The notes under the pieces were generated by a model. That model searched no databases and was not told where the DNA came from. It worked only from the letters and a program-made list of their open reading frames with translations. The position numbers were made by a program, and so were the translations under genes. Below, in pieces: positions 1 to 8,393 of a DNA stretch of 64,000 nt. Where the stretch lies: contig CAJLKN010000009.1 of the NCBI GenBank assembly GCA_905207235.1, positions 17,261 to 81,260 of the forward strand, given 5' to 3'. Position 1 is the first letter of the stretch, and every line of letters starts with the position of its first letter. Source of the DNA: an uncultured Eubacteriales bacterium. Lineage in GTDB: Bacteria; Bacillota; Clostridia; Christensenellales; Borkfalkiaceae.

Positions 1-2
1 GC

Positions 3-113
3 GTCTGCTTCGTTGCGCTTATAGTTCTTCTCATAGTCAAGCCCAAGGACAAGGGCGATATCGATAAAATCGAAATCAAGTCCGCAGGCAAGGATGCAAA
101 GAACAAAAAGTAA
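3..113 (+). CDS. C-terminal end of a membrane-anchored protein (partial)
   Basis: The window opens inside a reading frame that ends at TAA 111-113 and gives 36 residues. It starts with a hydrophobic stretch (VCFVALIVLLIV), followed by a Lys/Asp-rich hydrophilic tail ending KDAKNKK. This looks like the last transmembrane helix and cytoplasmic tail of a membrane protein. The other two frames close within about 70 bases. A hairpin 26 bases downstream fits the end of a transcription unit. The family cannot be named from this fragment. Confidence 0.55.
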   Translation, partial: VCFVALIVLLIVKPKDKGDIDKIEIKSAGKDAKNKK

Positions 114-138
114 ATTTAAAGTTTAATGCATGATGAAA

Positions 139-165
139 GGCGGAGCCGCAATCTGCGGCTCCGCC
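139..165 (+). terminator. Hairpin after the partial upstream gene
   Basis: A 12-bp perfect GC-rich inverted repeat (139-150 with 154-165) has a 3-base loop and is followed by a weak T-rich stretch. It is probably the terminator of the gene ending at 113. The T-tract is poor, so confidence is moderate. Confidence 0.55.
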
Positions 166-401
166 TGAATTATTTCCGCCTTATATCAGCTTAAAAATCC
201 TTTTATGCCGCCTGTCTTGCATTCTCATCGTGCGGGCGACTGTCCTGCGCGTGTGGTTTGAGATTATCTGTTCAGATTGTCAATTAATACTTTTTTATTG
301 TTGTACGGGCATAAGCGGCAATACGTGCCTTATTTTGTGCAAAAAATGGGGTTTGAGCGTGATTGTTGGCGATTTTAAGGCTTTTTACTTAAAATTAACC
401 A
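166..401. other. Intergenic region, no gene recognised
   Basis: An AT-rich spacer between the upstream hairpin and the promoter of the GGDEF gene. A 65-codon open frame at 230-427 has no ribosome-binding site, an unusual Cys/Trp-rich composition and runs through the promoter, so I do not call it a gene. No tRNA, repeat or riboswitch is visible. Confidence 0.5.
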
Positions 402-430
402 TTGACAACTGCAAATTTTCAATGTAAAAT
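402..430 (+). promoter_or_regulatory. SigA-type promoter of the GGDEF gene
   Basis: TTGACA at 402-407 and TAAAAT at 425-430 are separated by 17 bases. Transcription should start near 437, leaving a leader of about 65 bases before the ATG at 504. An AAAGG ribosome-binding site lies just upstream of that ATG. Confidence 0.75.
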
Positions 431-503
431 ATAAAGAAGATAATAGTATATAATATAGTAATATAAACTAACACGGCAAAATTAACGACGTAAAGGTTAA
501 TGT

Positions 504-1616
504 ATGGAAAACTGCGGTTATAACGTCAAAAATTTTGAATATTTTTCGGGGCGCGACCTGTCTTACGCTTTCGACACTCTTACGGGCGTCCTCAAACGCG
601 AAGAAATTATCGGTTACGTAAATTATCTTATATCGCAAAACAAGCCTTTCGCGTTCGCGATAGCCGATATAGATAATTTCAAAACGGTCAACGATACGTA
701 CGGACACGTGCGCGGCGACGTCGCTCTCGGCGCAATGGCAAAGTATCTTTGCAAAAAGTGCGGCAAGGCGGGCGTTGTCGGCAGGTACGGCGGCGACGAA
801 TTCATGCTCGTTTTGGAGGGATATTCCGAATATAAGGAAATATGGTCGATAGGACACTCCATAAACATGGACATCGGAAGCGTCAGACCCGAAGGTTGCA
901 AAGGGCTTTCCATGACAATAACCATGGGCGTATGCCGTTTCCCTATGGACGCTAAAAGTTATGCCGACCTTCTTACGCTCGCCGACAAAGCGCTTTACCG
1001 CGGCAAGATGAAGGGGCGCAACTGCTTTATAATTTATCTCGAAGAAAAGCACAAGGATATAAACATTAACGACATAATAGAGCGCAAATATTCGGGAATG
1101 TTGCTATGTTCGAGGGTGTTCACTTATCTCACTTCGTCGCACGACATATCTTCGGGCATAGAGACGCTTTTCCGCCGCATAGTAGCGTATTTCATGGTTG
1201 ACCACATATGCGTGGAAACGCGCAAGGGCATGAATTTTCAGGTAATTCACAAACTGTCCAAACTGCGCGAATTCAACCGCCTCGATTATGACGAGGTAAG
1301 CAGCCTTCTGAACAATGCGGGGCTGGCTTACTTCAACAAGATAGAAAATTTGCGGGACGAAGATTACGGACCTGTAATCAAGGACATAAAGGACCAGCAG
1401 ATAAGTTCGGGCGTTTACTGCCGCATTGCCGCCTACGACAAGGAATACGGTTACATCAGGGTCGATATGACCGACACCGTGAGAATATGGCAGCAGGACG
1501 AGATAAACGTAATAATAATCGCGGCGAACACGATTGGTCTTATGCTCTATTACCAGGGCAAGACAATCGACGAATTGCCCGTTTGTCAGCCTACGTTCGT
1601 CGGGGGCGAAGAATAA
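504..1616 (+). CDS. GGDEF diguanylate cyclase with C-terminal GAF-like domain
   Basis: A 370-residue cytoplasmic protein. Residues about 20-180 are a GGDEF domain, with the metal-binding segment IADIDNFKTVND near 53-64 and an intact GGDEF at 96-100. It should therefore make cyclic di-GMP from two GTP. The product-inhibition RxxD site normally found five residues before GGDEF is absent (GKAG instead). Residues about 200-350 look like a GAF-type sensor domain, so the order is catalytic-then-sensor, the reverse of the common layout. There is no transmembrane segment. It is monocistronic, with its own promoter and terminator. The domain call is sure; the ligand of the C-terminal domain is unknown. 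Confidence 0.9.
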   Translation: MENCGYNVKNFEYFSGRDLSYAFDTLTGVLKREEIIGYVNYLISQNKPFAFAIADIDNFKTVNDTYGHVRGDVALGAMAKYLCKKCGKAGVVGRYGGDEFMLVLEGYSEYKEIWSIGHSINMDIGSVRPEGCKGLSMTITMGVCRFPMDAKSYADLLTLADKALYRGKMKGRNCFIIYLEEKHKDININDIIERKYSGMLLCSRVFTYLTSSHDISSGIETLFRRIVAYFMVDHICVETRKGMNFQVIHKLSKLREFNRLDYDEVSSLLNNAGLAYFNKIENLRDEDYGPVIKDIKDQQISSGVYCRIAAYDKEYGYIRVDMTDTVRIWQQDEINVIIIAANTIGLMLYYQGKTIDELPVCQPTFVGGEE

Positions 1617-1624
1617 GACGTCAG

Positions 1625-1659
1625 ATCGCGGAGTTTTTTCAAACTCCGCGATTTTTTTG
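1625..1659 (+). terminator. Rho-independent terminator of the GGDEF gene
   Basis: A perfect 12-bp stem (1625-1636 with 1641-1652) with a 4-base loop is followed by seven T residues, 8 bases after the stop codon. Confidence 0.9.
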
Positions 1660-1678
1660 CGCAAAAAGCGTATAGTTC

Positions 1679-1707
1679 TTGCAATTTTATACAATATCTG
1701 GTATAAT
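1679..1707 (+). promoter_or_regulatory. SigA promoter (extended -10) of the topoisomerase operon
   Basis: TTGCAA at 1679-1684 and TATAAT at 1702-1707 with a 17-base spacer, plus a TG at 1699-1700 that makes an extended -10 element. Transcription should begin near 1714. This argues that the ATG at 1725 is too close to the 5' end to be the start and favours the ATG at 1764. Confidence 0.8.
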
Positions 1708-1763
1708 ATTGAAAATAATGTACAATGGGTGTGCGCTCTGCACACTTTAATTACGGAAAGAAC

Positions 1764-3839
1764 ATGGCAGAAAAAAGTTATAACGCAAACGATCTGAAAA
1801 TTCTCGAAGGGCTGGAGGCGGTGCGCGTCCGTCCCGGCATGTACATCGGCTCGACGGGGGCAAAGGGACTGCACCACATTCTGTGGGAGATTGTCGATAA
1901 CTCCATCGACGAGGCGGCGAATGGCTACGCCGACGAGATTACGGTAACTCTCCATTCCGACGGCTCTGCATCCGTCGAGGACAACGGCAGAGGCATGCCC
2001 ACCGACATCAACACCAAGGCGAAGATGAGCGGCGTCGAACTTATATTCACCAAGCTGCACGCGGGCGGTAAGTTCGACAGCGAAAATTATGCCTTTTCGG
2101 GCGGTCTGCACGGCGTGGGCGCTTCGGTTACCAATGCTCTTTCCAAGTGGCTCGAGGTAGAAGTTTACCGCAAGACGGTTTATAAAATGCGCTTCGAGAG
2201 CCACTACGACAAACAGCGTTCAAAGTGGATGTGCGGCATTCCCGTTTCGCCCTTGCAGAACACGGGCGAGAAAACGACAAAGAAGGGCACATATGTAAGG
2301 TTCATGCCCGACAAGGACGTCTTCGAGACGGTGGAATGGAATTACGACACCGTTGCAAAAAGGCTCAAAGAGCTTGCGTTTCTGAATAAGGGCGTAAAGA
2401 TAAATCTGCGCGACAGGCGCAAACTTTTCCGCGAGGAAGAGGAGACGGGCGACGACGGCGAAACCATTGTCAAAAAAGTTCCTCTGCCCGACAGGGAGGA
2501 CGTAAGTTTCAGATACGACGGCGGTCTCGTCGATTTTGTGAAATACCTCACCGACGGCAAGACGGCGCTCTATCAGACGCCCATATATTATTCCGCAATC
2601 AAGGATATCAAGGTCAAGGGCGCGCCCGTCGGCAAGATTAAAATAGAATTCGCCCTCTGCCACACCAAGGACGATGACGAAAGCATGTATTCCTTCGTCA
2701 ACAATATCTCCACGGTCGAGGGCGGCTATCACGAGACGGGCTTTTACAACGGACTTTTAAAGTCTGTAAACGACTATGCCCGCGCCAACGGCTTTCTTAA
2801 AGCCAAGGAACCTTCATTTGTCGCCGACGACGTAAAGGAGGGGCTGACCGCCGTTCTCGCCGTCAAGATGAACAACGTCGAGTTCGAGGGGCAGACCAAG
2901 ACCAAGCTGGGCAATCCCGAGGCAAAGCCCGCCGTAGAGCAGGCGGTAACCGAGGGGCTGACCGCCCTTATGAACACGCGCGGCAACAAGCCCGTGTTCG
3001 ACGAGATGGCTAAAAAGGCGAAGTTCGCCGCCGACGACAGAATAAAGCACCGCGCCGAGCGCGACGTTGCCAAAGCCGCTTCGGAAAACGACGGCTTGAA
3101 TTTGGTCGGCAAGCTCGCCGCATGTTCGGGCAAAAATCCCGAGCTCAACGAACTTTTCATAGTCGAGGGCGACTCCGCGGGCGGCACGGCAAAGCAGGCG
3201 AGAGTTAGGCAGTATCAGTCTATTCTGCCGCTCAGGGGCAAACCTCTGAACGTGCAGAAAAAGAGCGCGCTTCAGGCGCTTCAGAACGAAGAATTGAAAA
3301 CTCTCGTTTCGGCGATAGGCGCGGGTTTCAACCGCTCCTTCGACGTGGAAAAGAGCAGATATAAAAAGGTTATCATTCTTTCCGATGCCGACCAGGACGG
3401 ACTTCATATCCGCTGCATTCTTTTGACATTCTTTTTCAAGTACATGCGCGACCTCGTCAAGGCGGGCTGCGTGTATATAGGCATGCCGCCCCTATATAAG
3501 GTGTATAAGCGCGACGAAGTCGAATATGCTTACGACGATAAAGAGCTCGACGAGGCGATAAAAAAGATAGGCAAGGGCTACCAGATACAAAGGTATAAAG
3601 GTCTCGGCGAAATGTCCGCCGAGCAGCTGTGGGATACGACTATGAACCCCGCCACGCGCAACCTCATACAGGTAACTATTGAGGATTCCGCGGCGGCTGC
3701 GGAAGTCATAGACATGCTCATGGGCGACAAGGTCGAGGGCAGAAAGCAGTTCCTTTCCGAAAACGCCAACTTCAACAAGGTTGACGGATTTATAGAAAAG
3801 GTCAATTTCAAACAAGAGGAAAGGGAGGGCGATGACTGA
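1764..3839 (+). CDS. Type IIA DNA topoisomerase subunit B (GyrB/ParE)
   Basis: The ATPase subunit of gyrase or topoisomerase IV, 691 residues from ATG 1764, which has GGAAAG upstream. An in-frame ATG at 1725 has no ribosome-binding site. In order: a GHKL ATPase domain (EIVDNSIDEA, DNGRGMP, GGLHGVGASV), a transducer domain, then a TOPRIM domain with EGDSAGG and DADQDG metal-binding motifs and the QRYKGLGEM segment typical of GyrB and ParE. The TOPRIM motif reads DADQDGLHIR rather than the common DADVDGAHIR. The stop overlaps the start of the subunit A gene by one base, so the two are co-expressed. GyrB and ParE cannot be told apart safely by eye. Confidence 0.93.
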   Translation: MAEKSYNANDLKILEGLEAVRVRPGMYIGSTGAKGLHHILWEIVDNSIDEAANGYADEITVTLHSDGSASVEDNGRGMPTDINTKAKMSGVELIFTKLHAGGKFDSENYAFSGGLHGVGASVTNALSKWLEVEVYRKTVYKMRFESHYDKQRSKWMCGIPVSPLQNTGEKTTKKGTYVRFMPDKDVFETVEWNYDTVAKRLKELAFLNKGVKINLRDRRKLFREEEETGDDGETIVKKVPLPDREDVSFRYDGGLVDFVKYLTDGKTALYQTPIYYSAIKDIKVKGAPVGKIKIEFALCHTKDDDESMYSFVNNISTVEGGYHETGFYNGLLKSVNDYARANGFLKAKEPSFVADDVKEGLTAVLAVKMNNVEFEGQTKTKLGNPEAKPAVEQAVTEGLTALMNTRGNKPVFDEMAKKAKFAADDRIKHRAERDVAKAASENDGLNLVGKLAACSGKNPELNELFIVEGDSAGGTAKQARVRQYQSILPLRGKPLNVQKKSALQALQNEELKTLVSAIGAGFNRSFDVEKSRYKKVIILSDADQDGLHIRCILLTFFFKYMRDLVKAGCVYIGMPPLYKVYKRDEVEYAYDDKELDEAIKKIGKGYQIQRYKGLGEMSAEQLWDTTMNPATRNLIQVTIEDSAAAAEVIDMLMGDKVEGRKQFLSENANFNKVDGFIEKVNFKQEEREGDD

Positions 3840-6325
3840 TGGCTAAAAAGAATAACGACAGTTTTCAGACTTCCATTCCTCAGGGCAACGTATTCGTAAC
3901 GCCGCTCGAGGAGGTAATGCCTTCGGCGATGCTGCCTTACGCCGAGTTCGTCATACTCGACAGAGCTCTTCCCAGAGTTGAGGACGGGCTTAAACCCGTT
4001 CAGAGGCGCATACTCTACACCATGATGGAAATGGGGCTCACGCCCGACAAGCCGCACAAAAAGTCGGCGAGAATTGTCGGCGACTGCATGGGTAAATATC
4101 ACCCCCACGGCGACAGTTCGGTCTATGACGCTATGGTCAGAATGGCGCAGGATTTCAACATGCGCATGCCTCTCGTCAACGGACACGGCAACTTCGGCTC
4201 GGTCGACGGCGACCCCGCCGCGGCAATGCGTTACACCGAAGCGAGGCTCGAACCCCTCGCCCTCGAACTGTTGAGGGATATCGATAAGGAGACTGTGCCC
4301 TTTTCCTTCAACTTCGACGACAGTCTTTTAGAGCCCGACATTCTCCCCGGCAGATTTCCCAATCTTTTGGTGAACGGCGCCAACGGCATAGCCGTCGGTC
4401 TTGCGACCAATATACCCACTCACAACCTATCCGAAGTTATCGAAGGCGCGTGCGCCATGATAGACCGCCCCAGAATAACTTTGGAGGAGATGATGCAGAT
4501 CATCCCCGGACCCGACTTTCCTACGGGCGGTTTCATAATAGAAAACGAACTCAGACAGGCATATAAGACGGGCAAAGGCAAAATCACGCTGCGCGCGAAG
4601 TACTCCGTAGAGCAGGGCGACAACGGCAAAAAGCTCATCGTTTTCACCGAGCTGCCCTATCAGACAAACAAGGCGGAGCTTCTGCGCAAAATTATGCTCA
4701 TGCGCGAAGAAAAGAAGGATATCCTCTCGGGGATATCCGACATAGTCGATGAATCCGACCGCACGGGCATGCGCGCCGTCATTGTCTGCAAAAAGGACGC
4801 GGACGTCGACAGCATACTCGCATACCTCCTCAAATATACCGACCTCGAGTGCACTTTCGGCATAAACATGGTCGCGATTGCGGGCGGCAAGCCGCAGCAA
4901 CTCGGGCTTCTGGACGTTTTAAGGTATTATATCGACTACCAGCGCAAAGTCGTGGTGCGCAGAACCAAGTACGATTTGAAGCAGGCGGAAGCGCGCTGCC
5001 ACATTCTGGAAGGACTTATCGTCGGCGTCCACAACATAGACGAAGTAGTGGAAATAATCAAAAAGGCGGACTCCACGCCCGACGCGAGGAGAAAGCTGAT
5101 GGAGCGGTTCGCCCTCTCCGAAAAGCAGGCGCAGGCAATACTCGATTTAAGGCTGGCGCGCCTCACCAAGCTGGAAGTTACAAAGCTCGAACAGGAGCTC
5201 AAAGAACTGCGCGAAAAGATAGAGCTTTACAAAGCCATACTCGCCTCCAAAGAGCGTCAGATGGGCATAGTAAAGCGCGAACTGCGCGAAATAAAGAATA
5301 AATATCCCTGCCCGAGAAAGAGCGTAATCGTTCCCTCGGCGGACAAGATAAACGTTTACAGACAGGACGTAAAGCGCCCTTCCACCGAATGGATTGCGGC
5401 GATAACCGCGTCGGACAACATAAAGTTCATGCAAAAGGTTGACTTCGACGCAAAGGCGGGCAAGCCTCTGCCTCAGTCTGCTAAGCAGGATATAATGTTC
5501 AGGCAGACGCTGGCCTGCAAGTCGGACGGCGTGCTTTTAGGTTTTACCAACTACGGCAACGCCGTAAGGCTCAACCTCGAACAGTTCGACGACGTCGAAT
5601 TCAGGGGCGGCGGCATAAAGCTCAAATCTTTCTACGAAGCGGCTCTCAACGGCGAAAAGATAGTAAAACTTTTCGATATAACCGAGGGGCTGCCCGAAGG
5701 CGACGTGCTCTTCTTTACCCAGCAGGGCACGGTCAAGCGCAGCGAATGGTCGGAATACGGCGTGGGCAAGGGGGTATTCCCCGCAATCAAGTTAAAGACG
5801 GGCGACGAAGTAATAAACGTAGAAAGTTTTGTCTTTGACGACTTCACCACAATGTTCCTCGTAACGCGCGGGGGCATATGCCTCAACGCGGCGACGGACG
5901 ATATCCCCTGTCAGGGCAGAACGGCTACGGGCGTAAGGGGAATGCTCGTCGACAGCGACGACAGCGTAATCTTCGCAACGCAGATAAACGGCGAGGGCGA
6001 AATAATAATCATAACGGACAAAGGTCTGTTCAAGAGGGTGGTATCTTCCATTATCGACCCGCTTTCGCGCGGCAGAAAGGGCGTTATGATAACCGATGCG
6101 CAGTCGTCGGTAATATTTGCCGACTATGTTACGGTGCCTTATACCATTGCGGTAATCAACGCCGACGCGTCGGTTGCGGAAGTGCAGACGGAAGAAATCT
6201 CAATAGAAGCGCGCCCTTCCAAGGGCAAAAAGCTCAGGCGTTCGGACATAACCGACGTCAGAAAGGCTGTCGCCCTCAAATACAAAACGCAGTACCCCGA
6301 CGGCAACATGCAGATTAAATTTTAA
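3839..6325 (+). CDS. Type IIA DNA topoisomerase subunit A (GyrA/ParC)
   Basis: The 828-residue DNA breakage-reunion subunit partnering the upstream gene, with a GGAGG-type ribosome-binding site inside the end of that gene. The active-site tyrosine is Tyr132 in MRYTEARL. The quinolone region reads GKYHPHGDSSVYD; Ser93 and Asp97 correspond to E. coli GyrA Ser83 and Asp87, so the wild-type-like residues are present. A coiled coil spans about 430-490. From about 500 onward there are beta-pinwheel blades. The canonical GyrA box (QRRGGKG) is not seen; the closest segment is FRGGGIK. This leaves open whether the enzyme is a supercoiling gyrase or a decatenating topoisomerase IV. Confidence 0.93.
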   Translation: MAKKNNDSFQTSIPQGNVFVTPLEEVMPSAMLPYAEFVILDRALPRVEDGLKPVQRRILYTMMEMGLTPDKPHKKSARIVGDCMGKYHPHGDSSVYDAMVRMAQDFNMRMPLVNGHGNFGSVDGDPAAAMRYTEARLEPLALELLRDIDKETVPFSFNFDDSLLEPDILPGRFPNLLVNGANGIAVGLATNIPTHNLSEVIEGACAMIDRPRITLEEMMQIIPGPDFPTGGFIIENELRQAYKTGKGKITLRAKYSVEQGDNGKKLIVFTELPYQTNKAELLRKIMLMREEKKDILSGISDIVDESDRTGMRAVIVCKKDADVDSILAYLLKYTDLECTFGINMVAIAGGKPQQLGLLDVLRYYIDYQRKVVVRRTKYDLKQAEARCHILEGLIVGVHNIDEVVEIIKKADSTPDARRKLMERFALSEKQAQAILDLRLARLTKLEVTKLEQELKELREKIELYKAILASKERQMGIVKRELREIKNKYPCPRKSVIVPSADKINVYRQDVKRPSTEWIAAITASDNIKFMQKVDFDAKAGKPLPQSAKQDIMFRQTLACKSDGVLLGFTNYGNAVRLNLEQFDDVEFRGGGIKLKSFYEAALNGEKIVKLFDITEGLPEGDVLFFTQQGTVKRSEWSEYGVGKGVFPAIKLKTGDEVINVESFVFDDFTTMFLVTRGGICLNAATDDIPCQGRTATGVRGMLVDSDDSVIFATQINGEGEIIIITDKGLFKRVVSSIIDPLSRGRKGVMITDAQSSVIFADYVTVPYTIAVINADASVAEVQTEEISIEARPSKGKKLRRSDITDVRKAVALKYKTQYPDGNMQIKF

Positions 6326-6332
6326 AAATTGC

Positions 6333-6361
6333 CCGCGCGGCGCGCAAAACGCGCCGCGCGG
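6333..6361. terminator. GC-rich hairpin between topoisomerase and ade genes
   Basis: A perfect 12-bp stem of alternating C and G (6333-6344 with 6350-6361) and a 5-base loop, 8 bases after the stop codon. It has no T-tract on the plus strand, so it may act as an attenuating or RNA-stabilising hairpin rather than a strong terminator. Confidence 0.5.
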
Positions 6362-6394
6362 CGGAAAAAATAATAACGGCAAAGGAAGAATATT

Positions 6395-8113
6395 ATGCTT
6401 GAAAAATACATCTCCGCCGCGGCTGGCAGAACAAAGGCGGACATAGTTTTAAAAAATGCAAAGTACGTAAACGTGTTCAACGGAAAGATTGAAAGCGGCG
6501 ACATAGCCATAAGCGGCGACCGCGTCGTCGGCACGGGAAAATACGACGGCGAAAGGGAAATCGACGTTGCGGGAATGTACGTTCTGCCCGGCTATATTGA
6601 CGGGCACGTGCATATAGAAAGCTCGCAGCTTTCGCCCGAAGAATTCGCCTCGCTCATCGTTCCGCGCGGCACTACTACGATAATCGCCGACCCCCACGAA
6701 ATTACAAACGTCTGCGGCATGGCGGGCGTCGAATACATCGCCAACGCGTCAAAAAATATTCCCCTCGACGTAAAAATTCAGCTCCCTTCGTGCGTGCCCG
6801 CAACGCCGTTTGAAACGAGCGGTGCAATCCTTTCGGGTGACGATATAGCCGCACATATAGGCGATGCATGCGTGTTCGGGCTGGGTGAATTCATGAACTT
6901 CCCCGGCGTCGTCAACGCCGACGCCGACGTCATCAAAAAGCTCGAGGCGGCTCATTCTGTCGGCAAGATAATCGACGGGCATGCGCCCGCGCTCAGCGGC
7001 AACGCGCTCAACGCGTACCTGTGCGGCGGCATCAGCACCGACCACGAGTGCGTCAACTGCGACGAGATAAACGAAAAGCTCGCAAAGGGCGTCTATGTTC
7101 ACCTGCGCCACGGTTCGTCAACGCGCAACCTCGTTTCCAACTCCAAGGCGGTCAACGCATCCAACATGCGCCGCTTTATAATGTGCACGGACGACAGGCA
7201 CGCCGCCGACCTCAAAGAAAAGGGACACATAGACGACGCTTTGAGAAAGGTCGTAGCGGGCGGGCTCGACCCCGTCTGGGCGGTTACGATCGCCACCCTC
7301 AACGTGGCGGAATGTTATTCCCTCAAATGGCGCGGAGCGATCGCTCCCTATTATTTCGCCGACCTCGTCGTCGTCGATAACTTAAAAGATTTCAACGCAA
7401 AATACGTCTTCAAGGACGGCAAGCTGGTCGCAAAGGACGGCAAGCCTTTGTTCGATACTTCCGTGCGCTATCTCTCGCCCGAAGTGCTCAACACCGTTCA
7501 CGTCGATCCCTTGAAAGCCGACGACTTCATACTCACCCTCAAAGGCAAAAAGGCAAAGGTTATGACCATTCTCCCCGACAACGTCGTAACGGGCTGCGAG
7601 ATATGCGAAGTCGAAAGCAAAAACGGCGACGTCGTGCTCGAGGGCACGGATATTTTAAAAATGGCTGTCGTAGAGCGCCACAAGCACACGGGCAACATAG
7701 GCAAGGGGCTCTTGAAGGGCTACGGGCTTAAAGGCGGCGCGCTCGGCATAACCATATCGCACGATTCGCACAACATAATTCTTCTCGGCGACGACAACGA
7801 GAGCATGGCAAAGGCGGCAAACCGCCTCGCCGAAATAGGCGGCGGCATGGTGGCGGTCAACGCAAAGACGGGCGAGATACACTCGCTCACGCTCGATATC
7901 GCCGGGCTCATGTCATCGAGGGATGCGGAAAGTTTGCAGAGGGACAGCAAGGAACTCATAGAAATCGCTTACTCTATGGGCGTTGACAGGCGGCACGAAG
8001 CATTCATGTCGCTGGCGTTCCTTTCGCTCGCCGTCATTCCCGAGCTCAAACTGTTAGATACGGGACTTTTCGACGTAACCAAATTTGCCTTCACGGACAT
8101 AAACGCCGACTGA
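6395..8113 (+). CDS. ade: Adenine deaminase
   Basis: A 572-residue amidohydrolase of the Ade family, which converts adenine to hypoxanthine and ammonia in purine salvage. The N-terminal composite beta domain leads into the metal site motif PGYIDGHVHIESS near residue 70. ADPHEI and GHAP then supply further metal ligands of the TIM barrel. The C-terminal adenine deaminase domain carries SHDSHNI. AAAGGAAG precedes the ATG by about 7 bases. Length and motifs match the family. It lies between the topoisomerase pair and secA and may share the upstream transcript, since no separate promoter is obvious in the short gap. Confidence 0.95.
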   Translation: MLEKYISAAAGRTKADIVLKNAKYVNVFNGKIESGDIAISGDRVVGTGKYDGEREIDVAGMYVLPGYIDGHVHIESSQLSPEEFASLIVPRGTTTIIADPHEITNVCGMAGVEYIANASKNIPLDVKIQLPSCVPATPFETSGAILSGDDIAAHIGDACVFGLGEFMNFPGVVNADADVIKKLEAAHSVGKIIDGHAPALSGNALNAYLCGGISTDHECVNCDEINEKLAKGVYVHLRHGSSTRNLVSNSKAVNASNMRRFIMCTDDRHAADLKEKGHIDDALRKVVAGGLDPVWAVTIATLNVAECYSLKWRGAIAPYYFADLVVVDNLKDFNAKYVFKDGKLVAKDGKPLFDTSVRYLSPEVLNTVHVDPLKADDFILTLKGKKAKVMTILPDNVVTGCEICEVESKNGDVVLEGTDILKMAVVERHKHTGNIGKGLLKGYGLKGGALGITISHDSHNIILLGDDNESMAKAANRLAEIGGGMVAVNAKTGEIHSLTLDIAGLMSSRDAESLQRDSKELIEIAYSMGVDRRHEAFMSLAFLSLAVIPELKLLDTGLFDVTKFAFTDINAD

Positions 8114-8221
8114 TTTATTATCCGTTTGCGGCTATGCTTTCAGACAGACGGGGCGAATTAAAGACAAACCGAAAGCCTTAAAATAGGCGTACTAAGACGA
8201 AACGAAAGACTTAAAATAATT

Positions 8222-8259
8222 AAAAGCGCGCGGGCGCGCACGTCGCCCGCGCGCTTTTT
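8222..8259 (+). terminator. Rho-independent terminator after ade
   Basis: A 15-bp stem (GC core plus flanking A-T pairs, 8222-8236 with 8244-8258) ending in a run of T. Between the ade stop and this stem, two near copies of GAAAGNCTTAAAATA occur (about 8170 and 8205) with no obvious role. Confidence 0.9.
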
Positions 8260-8302
8260 GCTCGCAATTTACATTTTTTTGCAAAAAATATAAATAAACG
8301 CG

Positions 8303-8331
8303 TTTACATAGCGTTCAAAATATAGTACAAT
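8303..8331 (+). promoter_or_regulatory. SigA promoter of secA
   Basis: TTTACA at 8303-8308 and TACAAT at 8326-8331 with 17 bases between them. The predicted leader is about 55 bases, with AAAGGAACAGT before the secA ATG. Confidence 0.7.
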
Positions 8332-8393
8332 AGTAAACGGACAAAAACGCACAACCGATGCGCGCACGCGCGCATTGCGCATAAAGGAACAGT

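Noticed and set aside
230..427. 65-codon open frame before the GGDEF gene
   Set aside because: No ribosome-binding site, odd Cys/Trp-rich composition, and it runs through the promoter at 402-430.
1104..2204. 366-codon minus-strand frame
   Set aside because: It lies opposite the GGDEF and GyrB/ParE genes and crosses a terminator and promoter. It reads as a shadow of GC-rich codon usage.
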